A stretch of DNA of 64,000 bases from Euwallacea fornicatus. Its lineage: Eukaryota; Arthropoda; Insecta; Coleoptera; Curculionidae. Position 1 is the first letter of the stretch. Every line of letters begins with the position of its first letter. The notes beneath the pieces are model-generated. The model did no database searches. It saw nothing but the letters and a program-made list of their open reading frames with translations, and was not told where the DNA came from. Below, in pieces: positions 50,466-62,871 of this stretch. The DNA lies in assembly GCF_040115645.1 (NCBI RefSeq), contig NW_027096026.1, positions 682,001 through 746,000 on the forward strand, in the 5' to 3' direction. The position numbers and the translations under genes were made by a program.

Positions 50466-52878
50466 GTGTTGTGTCATGTGAAAGATCTCGTCGAGCTGAT
50501 TAATTTGATACTTTGTTTAAGACATTTGGTCATCATTTGTCGAAGTTATCGAGCTTCAAAGTTAGAAAAGTCACACAATTTGAGTGTTTCAGCACTTAAA
50601 GTACTCTTTTTCTTGGAAATTCAACAAGATGCAATCATGATGTGTTGTGTCATGTGAAAGATCTCGTCGAGCTGATTAATTTGATACTTTGTTTAAGACA
50701 TTTGGTCAACATTTGTCGAAGTTATCGAGCTTCAAAGTTAGAAAAGTCACACAATTTGAGTGTTTCAGCACTTAAAGTACTCTTTTTCTTGGAAATTCAA
50801 CAAGATGCAATCATGATGTGTTGTGTCATCTGAAAGATCTCGTCGAGCTGAGTATTCTGACGTTTTGTTTAAGACATTTAGTCATCATTTGTCGAAGTTA
50901 TCGAGCTTCAAAATTTGAGTGTTTGAGCACTTAAAGTACTCTTTTTCTTAGAAAATCAACAAGATGCAATCATGATATGTTGTGTCATCTGAAAGATCTC
51001 GTCGAGCTGAGTAATCTGACGTTTTGTTTAAGACATTTAGTCATCATTTGTCGAAGTTATCGAGCTTCAAAATTTGAGTGTTTGAGCACTTAAAGTACTC
51101 TTTTTCTTAGAAAATCAACAAGATGCAATCATGATGTGTTGTGTCATCTGAAAGATCTCGTCGAGCTGATTAATCTGACGTTTTGTTTAAGACATTTGGT
51201 CATCATTTGTCGAAGTTATCAAGCTTCAAAATTTGAGTGTTTGAGCACTTAAAGTACTCTTTTTCTTAGAAAATCAACAAGATGCAATCATGATGTGTTG
51301 TGTCATCTGAAAGATCTCGTCGAGCTGATTAATCTGACGTTTTGTTTAACACATTTGGTCATCATTTGTCGAAGTTATCGAGCTTCAAAGTTAGAAAAGT
51401 CACACAATTTGAGTGTTTCAGCACTTAAGGTACTCTTTTTCTTAGAAAATCAACAAGATGCAATCATGATGTGTTGTGTCATCTGAAAGATCTCGTCGAG
51501 CTGATTAATCTGACGTTTTGTTTAACACATTTGGTCATCATTTGTCGAAGTTATCGAGCTTCAAAGTTAGAAAAGTCACACAATTTGAGTGTTTCAGCAC
51601 TTAAAGTACTCTTTTTCTTGGAAATTCAACAAGATGCAATCATGATGTGTTGTGTCATGTGAAAGATCTCGTCGAGCTGATTAATTTGATACTTTGTTTA
51701 AGACATTTGGTCATCGTTTGTCGAAGTTATCGAGCTTCAAAGTTAGAAAAGTCACACAATTTGAGTGTTTCAGCACTTAAGGTACTCTTTTTCTTAGAAA
51801 ATCAACAAGATGCAATCATGATGTGTTGTGTCATCTGAAAGATCTCGTCGAGCTGATTAATCTGACGTTTTGTTTAACACATTTGGTCATCATTTGTCGA
51901 AGTTATCGAGCTTCAAAGTTAGAAAAGTCACACAATTTGAGTGTTTCAGCACTTAAAGTACTCTTTTTCGTAGAAAATCAACAAGATGCAATCATGATGT
52001 GTTGTGTCATCTGAAAGATCTCGTCGAGCTGATTAATCTGACGTTTTGTTTAACACATTTGGTCATCATTTGTCGAAGTTATCGAGCTTCAAAGTTAGAA
52101 AAGTCACACAATTTGAGTGTTTCAGCACTTAAAGTACTCTTTTTCTTGGAAATTCAACAAGATGCAATCATGATGTGTTGTGTCATCTGAAAGATCTCGT
52201 CGAGCTGATTAATCTGACGTTTTGTTTAACACATTTGGTCATCATTTGTCGAAGTTATCGAGCTTCAAAGTTAGAAAAGTCACACAATTTGAGTGTTTCA
52301 GCACTTAAAGTACTCTTTTTCGTAGAAAATCAACAAGATGCAATCATGATGTGTTGTGTCATCTGAAAGATCTCGTCGAGCTGATTAATCTGACGTTTTG
52401 TTTAACACATTTGGTCATCATTTGTCGAAGTTATCGAGCTTCAAAGTTAAAAAAGTCACACAATTTGAGTGTTTCAGCACTTAAAGTACTCTTTTTCGTA
52501 GAAAATCAACAAGATGCAATCATGATGTGTTGTGTCATCTGAAAGATCTCGTCGAGCTGATTAATCTGACGTTTTGTTTAACACATTTGGTCATCATTTG
52601 TCGAAGTTATCGAGCTTCAAAGTTAGAAAAGTCACACAATTTGAGTGTTTCAGCACTTAAAGTACTCTTTTTCTTGGAAATTCAACAAGATGCAATCATG
52701 ATGTGTTGTGTCATCTGAAAGATCTTGTCGAGCTGATTAATCTGACGTTTTGTTTAAGACATTTGGTCAACATTTGTCGAAGTTATCGAGCTTTAAAGTT
52801 AGAAAAGTCACACAATTTGAGTGTTTCAGCACTTAAAGTACTCTTTTTCGTAGAAAATCAACAAGATGCAATCATGAT
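50466..52878 (+). repeat. 2413-bp repeat copy 2 (one extra S), then a nine-L run
   Basis: Two L units, three S units (copy 1 has two), then L. The rare gagtattctg recurs in the S at 50818, and 50977 starts with a hybrid atgttgtg. Unit 51295 matches 48723 at offset 2572 (2413 + 159). Nine L units fill 51295-52878. The last four (52175-52703) match 49075-49603 at offset 3100, including gatcttgtcg in 52703. At about 51219 one S has the private ttatcaagctt. Confidence 0.8.
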
Positions 52879-55558
52879 GTGTTGTGTCATGTGAAAGATC
52901 TCGTCGAGCTGATTAATTTGATACTTTGTTTAAGACATTTGGTCATCATTTGTCGAAGTTATCGAGCTTCAAAATTTGAGTGTTTCAGCACTTAAAGTAC
53001 TCTTTTTCTTGGAAATTCAACAAGATGCAATCATGATGTGTAGTGTCATCTGAAAGATCTCGTCGAGCTGATTAATCTGACGTTTTGTTTAAGACATTTA
53101 GTCATCATTTGTCGAAGTTATCGAGCTTCAAAGTTAGAAAAGTCACACAATTTGAGTGTTTCAGCACTTAAGGTACTCTTTTTCTTAGAAAATCAACAAG
53201 ATGCAATCATGATGTGTTGTGTCATCTGAAAGATCTCGTCGAGCTGATTAATCTGACGTTTTGTTTAAGACATTTGGTCATCATTTGTCGAAGTTATCGA
53301 GCTTCAAAATTTGAGTGTTTCAGCACTTAAAGTACTCTTTTTCTTGGAAATTCAACAAGATGCAATCATGATGTGTTGTGTCATCTGAAAGACCTCGTCG
53401 AGCTGATTAATCTGACGTTTTGTTTAACACATTTGGTCATCATTTGTCGAAGTTATCGAGCTTCAAAGTTAGAAAAGTCACACAATTTGAGTGTTTCAGC
53501 ACTTAAAGTACTCTTTTTCGTAGAAAATCAACAAGATGCAATCATGATGTGTTGTGTCATCTGAAAGATCTCGTCGAGCTGATTGATCTGACGTTTTGTT
53601 TAAGACATTTGGTCATCGTTTGTCGAAGTTATCGAGCTTCAAAGTTAAAAAAGTCACACAATTTGAGTGTTTCAGCACTTAAAGTACTCTTTTTCGTAGA
53701 AAATCAACAAGATGCAATCATGATGTGTTGTGTCATCTGAAAGATCTCGTCGAGCTGATTGATCTGACGTTTTGTTTAAGACATTTAGTCATCGTTTGTC
53801 GAAGTTATCGAGCTTCAAAGTTAGAAAAGTCACACAATTTGAGTGTTTCAGCACTTAAAGTACTCTTTTTCTTGGAAATTCAACAAGATGCAATCATGAT
53901 GTGTTGTGTCATGTGAAAGATCTCGTCGAGCTGATTAATTTGATACTTTGTTTAAGACATTTGGTCATCATTTGTCGAAGTTATCGAGCCTCAAAATTTG
54001 AGTGTTTGAGCACTTAAAGTACTATTTTTCTTGGAAATTCAACAAGATGCAATCATGATGTGTTGTGTCATCTGAAAGATCTTGTCGAGCTGATTAATCT
54101 GACGTTTTGTTTAAGACATTTGGTCAACATTTGTCGAAGTTATCGAGCTTCAAAGTTAGAAAAGTCACACAATTTGAGTGTTTCAGCACTTAAGGTACTC
54201 TTTTTCTTAGAAAATCAACAAGATGCAATCATGATGTGTTGTGTCATCTGAAAGATCTCGTCGAGCTGATTAATCTGACGTTTTGTTTAAGACATTTGGT
54301 CATCATTTGTCGAAGTTATCGAGCTTCAAAATTTGAGTGTTTGAGCACTTAAAGTACTCTTTTTCTTAGAAAATCAACAAGATGCAATCATGATGTGTTG
54401 TGTCATGTGAAAGATCTCGTCGAGCTGATTAATTTGATACTTTGTTTAAGACATTTGGTCATCATTTGTCGAAGTTATCGAGCTTCAAAATTTGAGTGTT
54501 TCAGCACTTAAAGTACTCTTTTTCTTGGAAATTCAACAAGATGCAATCATGATGTGTAGTGTCATCTGAAAGACCTCGTCGAGCTGATTAATCTGACGTT
54601 TTGTTTAACACATTTGGTCATCATTTGTCGAAGTTATCGAGCTTCAAAGTTAGAAAAGTCACACAATTTGAGTGTTTCAGCACTTAAGGTACTCTTTTTC
54701 TTAGAAAATCAACAAGATGCAATCATGATGTGTTGTGTCATCTGAAAGATCTCGTCGAGCTGATTAATCTGACGTTTTGTTTAAGACATTTGGTCATCAT
54801 TTGTCGAAGTTATCGAGCTTCAAAATTTGAGTGTTTGAGCACTTAAAGTACTCTTTTTCTTAGAAAATCAACAAGATGCAATCATGATGTGTTGTGTCAT
54901 GTGAAAGATCTCGTCGAGCTGATTAATTTGATACTTTGTTTAAGACATTTGGTCATCATTTGTCGAAGTTATCGAGCTTCAAAATTTGAGTGTTTCAGCA
55001 CTTAAAGTACTCTTTTTCTTGGAAATTCAACAAGATGCAATCATGATGTGTAGTGTCATCTGAAAGACCTCGTCGAGCTGATTAATCTGACGTTTTGTTT
55101 AACACATTTGGTCATCATTTGTCGAAGTTATCGAGCTTCAAAGTTAGAAAAGTCACACAATTTGAGTGTTTCAGCACTTAAAGTACTCTTTTTCTTGGAA
55201 ATTCAACAAGATGCAATCATGATGTGTAGTGTCATCTGAAAGACCTCGTCGAGCTGATTAATCTGACGTTTTGTTTAACACATTTGGTCATCATTTGTCG
55301 AAGTTATCGAGCTTCAAAGTTAGAAAAGTCACACAATTTGAGTGTTTCAGCACTTAAGGTACTGTTTTTCTTAGAAAATCAACAAGATGCAATCATGATG
55401 TGTTGTGTCATGTGAAAGATCTCGTCGAGCTGATTAATTTGATACTTTGTTTAAGACATTTGGTCATCATTTATCGAAGTAATCGAGCTTCAAAATTTGA
55501 GTGTTTGAGCACTTAAAGTAGTCTTTTTCTTGGAAATTCAACAAGATGCAATCATGAT
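52879..55558 (+). repeat. Mixed segment with 494-bp S-S-L repeat
   Basis: Order S L S L L L S L S S L S S L L S. The S S L triplet at 54236-54729 recurs at 54730-55223 (494 bp). Units 53373-53724 resemble 49075-49426 (aacacattt/ttcgtag unit followed by attgatctg/agttaaaaaag unit). Unit 54060 has gatcttgtcg. Private changes: gagcctcaaaa at about 53988 and ttatcgaagtaatc at about 55472. Confidence 0.82.
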
Positions 55559-57602
55559 GTGTTGTGTCATCTGAAAGATCTCGTCGAGCTGATTAATCTG
55601 ACGTTTTGTTTAACACATTTGGTCATCATTTGTCGAAGTTATCGAGCTTCAAAGTTAGAAAAGTCACACAATTTGAGTGTTTCAGCACTTAAAGTACTCT
55701 TTTTCGTAGAAAATCAACAAGATGCAATCATGATGTGTTGTGTCATCTGAAAGATCTCGTCGAGCTGATTGATCTGACGTTTTGTTTAAGACATTTGGTC
55801 ATCGTTTGTCGAAGTTATCGAGCTTCAAAGTTAGAAAAGTCACACAATTTGAGTGTTTCAGCACTTAAAGTACTCTTTTTCTTGGAAATTCAACAAGATG
55901 CAATCATGATGTGTTGTGTCATCTGAAAGATCTCGTCGAGCTGATTGATCTGACGTTTTGTTTAAGACATTTGGTCATCGTTTGTCGAAGTTATCGAGCT
56001 TCAAAGTTAGAAAAGTCACACAATTTGAGTGTTTCAGCACTTAAAGTACTCTTTTTCTTGGAAATTCAACAAGATGCAATCATGATGTGTTGTGTCATGT
56101 GAAAGATCTCGTCGAGCTGATTAATTTGATACTTTGTTTAAGACATTTGGTCATCATTTGTCGAAGTTATCGAGCTTCAAAGTTAGAAAAGTCACACAAT
56201 TTAAGTGTTTCAGCACTTAAAGTACTCTTTTTCTTGGAAATTCAACAAGATGCAATCATGATGTGTTGTGTCATGTGAAAGATCTCGTCGAGCTGATTAA
56301 TTTGACGTTTTGTTTAAGACATTTAGTCATCATTTGTCGAAGTTATCGAGCTTCAAAATTTGAGTGTTTCAGCACTTAAAGTACTCTTTTTCTTGGAAAT
56401 TCAACAAGATGCAATCATGATGTGTAGTGTCATCTGAAAGATCTCGTCGAGCTGATTAATCTGACGTTTTGTTTAAGACATTTAGTCATCATTTGTCGAA
56501 GTTATCGAGCTTCAAAATTTGAGTGTTTCAGCACTTAAAGTACTCTTTTTCTTGGAAATTCAACAAGATGCAATCATGATGTGTAGTGTCATCTGAAAGA
56601 TCTCGTCGAGCTGATTAATCTGACGTTTTGTTTAAGACATTTAGTCATCATTTGTCGAAGTTATCGAGCTTCAAAATTTGAGTGTTTCAGCACTTAAAGT
56701 ACTCTTTTTCTTGGAAATTCAACAAGATGCAATCATGATGTGTTGTGTCATCTGAAAGATCTCGTCGAGCTGATTAATCTGACGTTTTGTTTAAGACATT
56801 TAGTCATCATTTGTCGAAGTTATCGAGCTTCAAAATTTGAGTGTTTCAGCACTTAAAGTACTCTTTTTCTTGGAAATTCAACAAGATGCAATCATGATGT
56901 GTAGTGTCATCTGAAAGACCTCGTCGAGCTGATTAATCTGACGTTTTGTTTAACACATTTGGTCATCATTTGTCGAAGTTATCGAGCTTCAAAGTTAGAA
57001 AAGTCACACAATTTGAGTGTTTCAGCACTTAAAGTACTCTTTTTCGTAGAAAATCAACAAGATGCAATCATGATGTGTTGTGTCATCTGAAAGATCTCGT
57101 CGAGCTGATTAATCTGACGTTTTGTTTAAGACATTTGGTCATCGTTTGTCGAAGTTATCGAGCTTCAAAGTTAGAAAAGTCACACAATTTGAGTGTTTCA
57201 GCACTTAAAGTATTCTTTTTCGTAGAAAATCAACAAGATGCAATCATGATGTGTTGTGTCATCTCAAAGATCTCGTCGAGCTGATTAATCTGACGTTTTG
57301 TTTAAGACATTTGGTGATCGTTTGTCGAAGTTATCGAGCTTCAAAGTTAGAAAAGTCACACAATTTGAGTGTTTCAGCACTTAAAGTACTCTTTTTCTTG
57401 GAAATTCAACAAGATGCAATCATGATGCGTAGTGTCATCTGAAAGACCTCGTCGAGCTGATTAATCTGACGTTTTGTTTAACACATTTGGTCATCATTTG
57501 TCGAAGTTATCGAGCTTCAAAGTTAGAAAAGTCACACAATTTGAGTGTTTCAGCACTTCAAGTACTCTTTTTCGTAGAAAATCAACAAGATGCAATCATG
57601 AT
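55559..57602 (+). repeat. 4 L, 4 S, 4 L segment
   Basis: Units 55735 and 55911 are neighbouring attgatctg copies. The four S units 56263-56898 all carry ttagtcatc and gtttcagcac, and 56422-56580 and 56581-56739 look identical. L units 56899-57602 include aagtattc (57075, also at 40638) and a gcgtag start (57427). Unit 57427 has acttcaag in place of acttaaag. Confidence 0.82.
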
Positions 57603-59612
57603 GTGTTGTGTCATGTGAAAGATATCGTCGAGCTGATTAATTTGATACTTTGTTTAGGACATTTGGTCATCATTTGTCGAAGTTATCGAGCTTCAAAGTT
57701 AGAAAAGTCACACAATTTGAGTGTTTCAGCACTTAAAGTAGTCTTTTTCTTGGAAATTCAACAAGATGCAATCATGATGTGTTGTGTCATCTGAAAGATC
57801 TCGTCGAGCTGATTAATCTGACGTTTTGTTTAACACATTTGGTCATCATTTGTCGAAGTTATCGAGCTTCAAAATTTGAGTGTTTGAGCACTTAAAGTAG
57901 TCTTTTTCTTGGAAATTCAACAAGATGCAATCATGATGTGTTGTGTCATGTGAAAGATCTCGTCGAGCTGATTAATTTGATACTTTGTTTAAGACATTTG
58001 GTCATCATTTGTCGAAGTTATCGAGCTTCAAAGTTAGAAAAGTCACACAATTTGAGTGTTTCAGCACTTAAAGTAGTCTTTTTCTTGGAAATTCAACAAG
58101 ATGCAATCATGATGTGTTGTGTCATCTGAAAGACCTCGTCGAGCTGATTAATCTGACGTTTTGTTTAACACATTTGGTCATCATTTGTCGAAGTTATCGA
58201 GCTTCAAAGTTAGAAAAGTCACACAATTTGAGTGTTTCAGCACTTAAAGTACTCTTTTTCGTAGAAAATCAACAAGATGCAATCATGATGTGTTGTGTCA
58301 TGTGAAAGATATCGTCGAGCTGATTAATTTGATACTTTGTTTAGGACATTTGGTCATCATTTGTCGAAGTTATCGAGCTTCAAAGTTAGAAAAGTCACAC
58401 AATTTGAGTGTTTCAGCACTTAAAGTAGTCTTTTTCTTGGAAATTCAACAAGATGCAATCATGATGTGTTGTGTCATCTGAAAGATCTCGTCGAGCTGAT
58501 TAATCTGACGTTTTGTTTAACACATTTGGTCATCATTTGTCGAAGTTATCGAGCTTCAAAATTTGAGTGTTTGAGCACTTAAAGTAGTCTTTTTCTTGGA
58601 AATTCAACAAGATGCAATCATGATGTGTTGTGTCATGTGAAAGATCTCGTCGAGCTGATTAATTTGATACTTTGTTTAAGACATTTGGTCATCATTTGTC
58701 GAAGTTATCGAGCTTCAAAGTTAGAAAAGTCACACAATTTGAGTGTTTCAGCACTTAAAGTAGTCTTTTTCTTGGAAATTCAACAAGATGCAATCATGAT
58801 GTGTTGTGTCATCTGAAAGATCTCGTCGAGCTGATTAATCTGACGTTTTGTTTAACACATTTGGTCATCATTTGTCGAAGTTATCGAGCTTCAAAATTTG
58901 AGTGTTTGAGCACTTAAAGTAGTCTTTTTCTTGGAAATTCAACAAGATGCAATCATGATGTGTTGTGTCATGTGAAAGATCTCGTCGAGCTGATTAATTT
59001 GATACTTTGTTTAAGACATTTGGTCATCATTTGTCGAAGTTATCGAGCTTCAAAGTTAGAAAAGTCACACAATTTGAGTGTTTCAGCACTTAAAGTAGTC
59101 TTTTTCTTGGAAATTCAACAAGATGCAATCATGATGTGTTGTGTCATCTGAAAGATCTCGTCGAGCTGATTAATCTGACGTTTTGTTTAACACATTTGGT
59201 CATCATTTGTCGAAGTTATCGAGCTTCAAAATTTGAGTGTTTGAGCACTTAAAGTAGTCTTTTTCTTGGAAATTCAACAAGATGCAATCATGATGTGTTG
59301 TGTCATGTGAAAGATCTCGTCGAGCTGATTAATTTGATACTTTGTTTAAGACATTTGGTCATCATTTGTCGAAGTTATCGAGCTTCAAAATTTGAGTGTT
59401 TGAGCACTTATAGTACTCTTTTTCTTAGAAAATCAACAAGATGCAATCATGATGTGTTATGTCATGTGAAAGATCTCGTCGAGCTGATTAATTTGATACT
59501 TTGTTTAAGACATTTGGTCATCATTTGTCGAAGTTATCGAGCTTCAAAATTTGAGTGTTTGAGCACTTAAAGTAGTCTTTTTCTTGGAAATTCAACAAGA
59601 TGCAATCATGAT
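57603..59612 (+). repeat. 687-bp repeat and 335-bp L-S dimers
   Basis: The 687-bp unit L S L L starts at 57603 and recurs at 58290. Both copies open with gatatcgtcg and tttaggacat, seen nowhere else. An L-S dimer of 335 bp then repeats (58290, 58625, 58960), with S units having aacacattt and L units aagtagtc. It ends in three consecutive S units (59136, 59295, 59454). The S at 59295 has acttatag in place of acttaaag. Confidence 0.87.
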
Positions 59613-62600
59613 GTGTTGTGTCATGTGAAAGATCTCGTCGAGCTGATTAATTTGATACTTTGTTTAAGACATTTGGTCATCATTTGTCGAAGTTATCGAG
59701 CTTCAAAGTTAGAAAAGTCACACAATTTGAGTGTTTCAGCACTTAAAGTACTCTTTTTCTTGGAAATTCAACAAGATGCAATCATGATGTGTAGTGTCAT
59801 CTGAAAGACCTCGTCGAGCTGATTAATCTGACGTTTTGTTTAACACATTTGGTCATCATTTGTCGAAGTTATCGAGCTTCAAAGTTAGAAAAGTCACACA
59901 ATTTGAGTATTTCAGCATTTAAAGTACTCTTTTTCGTAGAAAATCAACAAGATGCAATCACGATGTGTTGTGTCATCTGAAAGATCTCGTCGAGCTGAGT
60001 AATCTGACGTTTTGTTTAAGACATTTGGTCATCGTTTGTCGAAGTTATCGAGCTTCAAAGTTAGAAAAGTCACACAATTTGAGTGTTTCAGCACTTAAAG
60101 TACTCTTTTTCGTAGAAAATCAACAAGATGCAATCATGATGTGTTGTGTCATGTGAAAGATCTCGTCGAGCTGATTAATTTGATACTTTGTTTAAGACAT
60201 TTGGTCATCATTTGTCGAAGTTATCGAGCTTCAAAGTTAGAAAAGTCACACAATTTGAGTGTTTCAGCACTTAAAGTAGTCTTTTTCTTGGAAATTCAAC
60301 AAGATGCAATCATGATGTGTAGTGTCATCTGAAAGACCTCGTCGAGCTGATTAATCTGACGTTTTGTTTAACACATTTGGTCATCATTTGTCGAAGTTAT
60401 CGAGCTTCAAAGTTAGAAAAGTCACACAATTTGAGTGTTTCAGCACTTAAAGTACTCTTTTTCGTAGAAAATCAACAAGATGCAATCATGATGTGTTGTG
60501 TCATGTGAAAGATCTCGTCGAGCTGATTAATTTGATACTTTGTTTAAGACATTTGGTCATCATTTGTCGAAGTTATCGAGCTTCAAAGTTAGAAAAGTCA
60601 CACAATTTGAGTGTTTCAGCACTTAAAGTACTCTTTTTCGTAGAAAATCAACAAGATGCAATCATGATGTGTTGTGTCATCTGAAAGATCTCGTCGAGCT
60701 GATTAATTTGATACTTTGTTTAAGACATTTGGTCATCATTTGTCGAAGTTATCGAGCTTCAAAATTTGAGTGTTTGAGCACTTAAAGTAGTCTTTTTCTT
60801 GGAAATTCAACAAGATGCAATCATGATGTGTAGTGTCATCTGAAAGACCTCGTCGAGCTGATTAATCTGACGTTTTGTTTAACACATTTGGTCATCATTT
60901 GTCGAAGTTATCGAGCTTCAAAGTTAGAAAAGTCACACAATTTGAGTGTTTCAGCACTTAAAGTACTCTTTTTCGTAGAAAATCAACAAGATGCAATCAT
61001 GATGTGTTGTGTCATCTGAAAGATCTCGTCGAGCTGATTAATCTGACGTTTTGTTTAAGACATTTGGTCATCGTTTGTCGAAGTTATCGAGCTTCAAAGT
61101 TAGAAAAGTCACACAATTTGAGTGTTTCAACACTTAAAGTACTCTTTTTCTTGGAAATTCAACAGGATGCAATCATGATGTGTTGTGTCATCTGAAAGAT
61201 CTCGTCGAGCTGAGTAATCTGACGTTTTGTTTAAGACATTTGGTCATCGTTTGTCGAAGTTATCGAGCTTCAAAGTTAGAAAAGTCACACAATTTGAGTG
61301 TTTCAGCACTTAAAGTACTCTTTTTCGTAGAAAATCAACAAGATGCAATCATGATGTGTTGTGTCATCTGAAAGATCTCGTCGAGCTGATTGATCTGACG
61401 TTTTGTTTAAGACATTTGGTCATCGTTTGTCGAAGTTATCGAGCTTCAAAGTTAGAAAAGTCACACAATTTGAGTGTTTCAGCACTTAAAGTAGTCTTTT
61501 TCTTGGAAATTCAACAAGATGCAATCATGATGTGTTGTGTCATCTGAAAGATCTCGTCGAGCTGATTAATTTGATACTTTGTTTAAGACATTTGGTCATC
61601 ATTTGTCGAAGTTATCGAGCTTCAAAGTTAGAAAAGTCACACAATTTGAGTGTTTCAGCACTTAAAGTAGTCTTTTTCTTGGAAATTCAACAAGATGCAA
61701 TCATGATGTGTAGTGTCATCTGAAAGATCTCGTCGAGCTGATTAATTTGATACTTTGTTTAAGACATTTGGTCATCATTTGTCGAAGTTATCGAGCTTCA
61801 AAGTTAGAAAAGTCACACAATTTGAGTGTTTCAGCACTTAAAGTAGTCTTTTTCTTGGAAATTCAACAAGATGCAATCATGATGTGTTGTGTCATGTGAA
61901 AGATCTCGTCGAGCTGATTAATTTGATACTTTGTTTAAGACCTTTGGTCATCATTTGTCGAAGTTATCGAGCTTCAAAATTTGAGTGTTTGAGCACTTAA
62001 AGTAGTCTTTTTCTTGGAAATTCAACAAGATGCAATCATGATGTGTTGTGTCATGTGAAAGATCTCGTCGAGCTGATTGATCTGACGTTTTGTTTAAGAC
62101 ATTTGGTCATCGTTTGTCGAAGTTATCGAGCTTCAAAGTTAGAAAAGTCACACAATTTGAGTGTTTCAGCACTTAAAGAACTCTTTTTCTTGGAAATTCA
62201 ACAAGATGCAATCATGATGTGTTGTGTCATGTGAAAGATCTCGTCGAGCTGATTAATTTGATACTTTGTTTAAGACCTTTGGTCATCATTTGTCGAAGTT
62301 ATCGAGCTTCAAAATTTGAGTGTTTGAGCACTTAAAGTAGTCTTTTTCTTGGAAATTCAACAAGATGCAATCATGATGTGTTGTGTCATGTGAAAGATCT
62401 CGTCGAGCTGATTAATTTGATACTTTGTTTAAGACATTTGGTCATCATTTGTCGAAGTTATCGAGCTTCAAAGTTAGAAAAGTCACACAATTTGAGTGTT
62501 TCAGCACTTAATGTAGTCTTTTTCTTGGAAATTCAACAAGATGCAATCATGATGTGTAGTGTCATCTGAAAGACCTCGTCGAGCTGATTAATCTGACGTT

Positions 62601-62871
62601 TTGTTTAACACATTTGGTCATCATTTGTCGAAGTTATCGAGCTTCAAAATTTGAGTGTTTGAGCACTTAAAGTACTCTTTTTCTTAGAAAATCAACAAGA
62701 TGCAATCATGATGTGTTATGTCATGTGAAAGATCTCGTCGAGCTGATTAATTTGATACTTTGTTTAAGACATTTGGTCATCATTTGTCGAAGTTATCGAG
62801 CTTCAAAATTTGAGTGTTTGAGCACTTAAAGTAGTCTTTTTCTTGGAAATTCAACAAGATGCAATCACGAT
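59613..62871 (+). repeat. L-rich segment with aagtagtc and ttcgtag units
   Basis: Six L, S, six L, S L S L S S. Units 59965, 60141, 60493, 61180 and 61356 show mixtures of ttcgtagaaaatc and aagtagtc. Units 61004 and 61180 repeat the gtttcaacac + aacaggatgc then gagtaatctg pairing seen at 42841-43192. The S units at 61884 and 62219 share aagacctttgg, 335 bp apart. Private: aagaactc in 62043 and acttaatgtag in 62378. Confidence 0.82.

Noticed and set aside
57474..57794. 106-codon open frame
   Set aside because: A single change (acttcaag for acttaaag near 57558) removes a repeat-borne stop and joins two frames of neighbouring monomers. It is satellite read-through, not a gene.
59295..59570. 91-codon open frame with an internally duplicated product
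   Set aside because: Two consecutive 159-bp S units stay in frame, and acttatag replaces acttaaag near 59411, removing the stop. This is an arithmetical consequence of the repeat.
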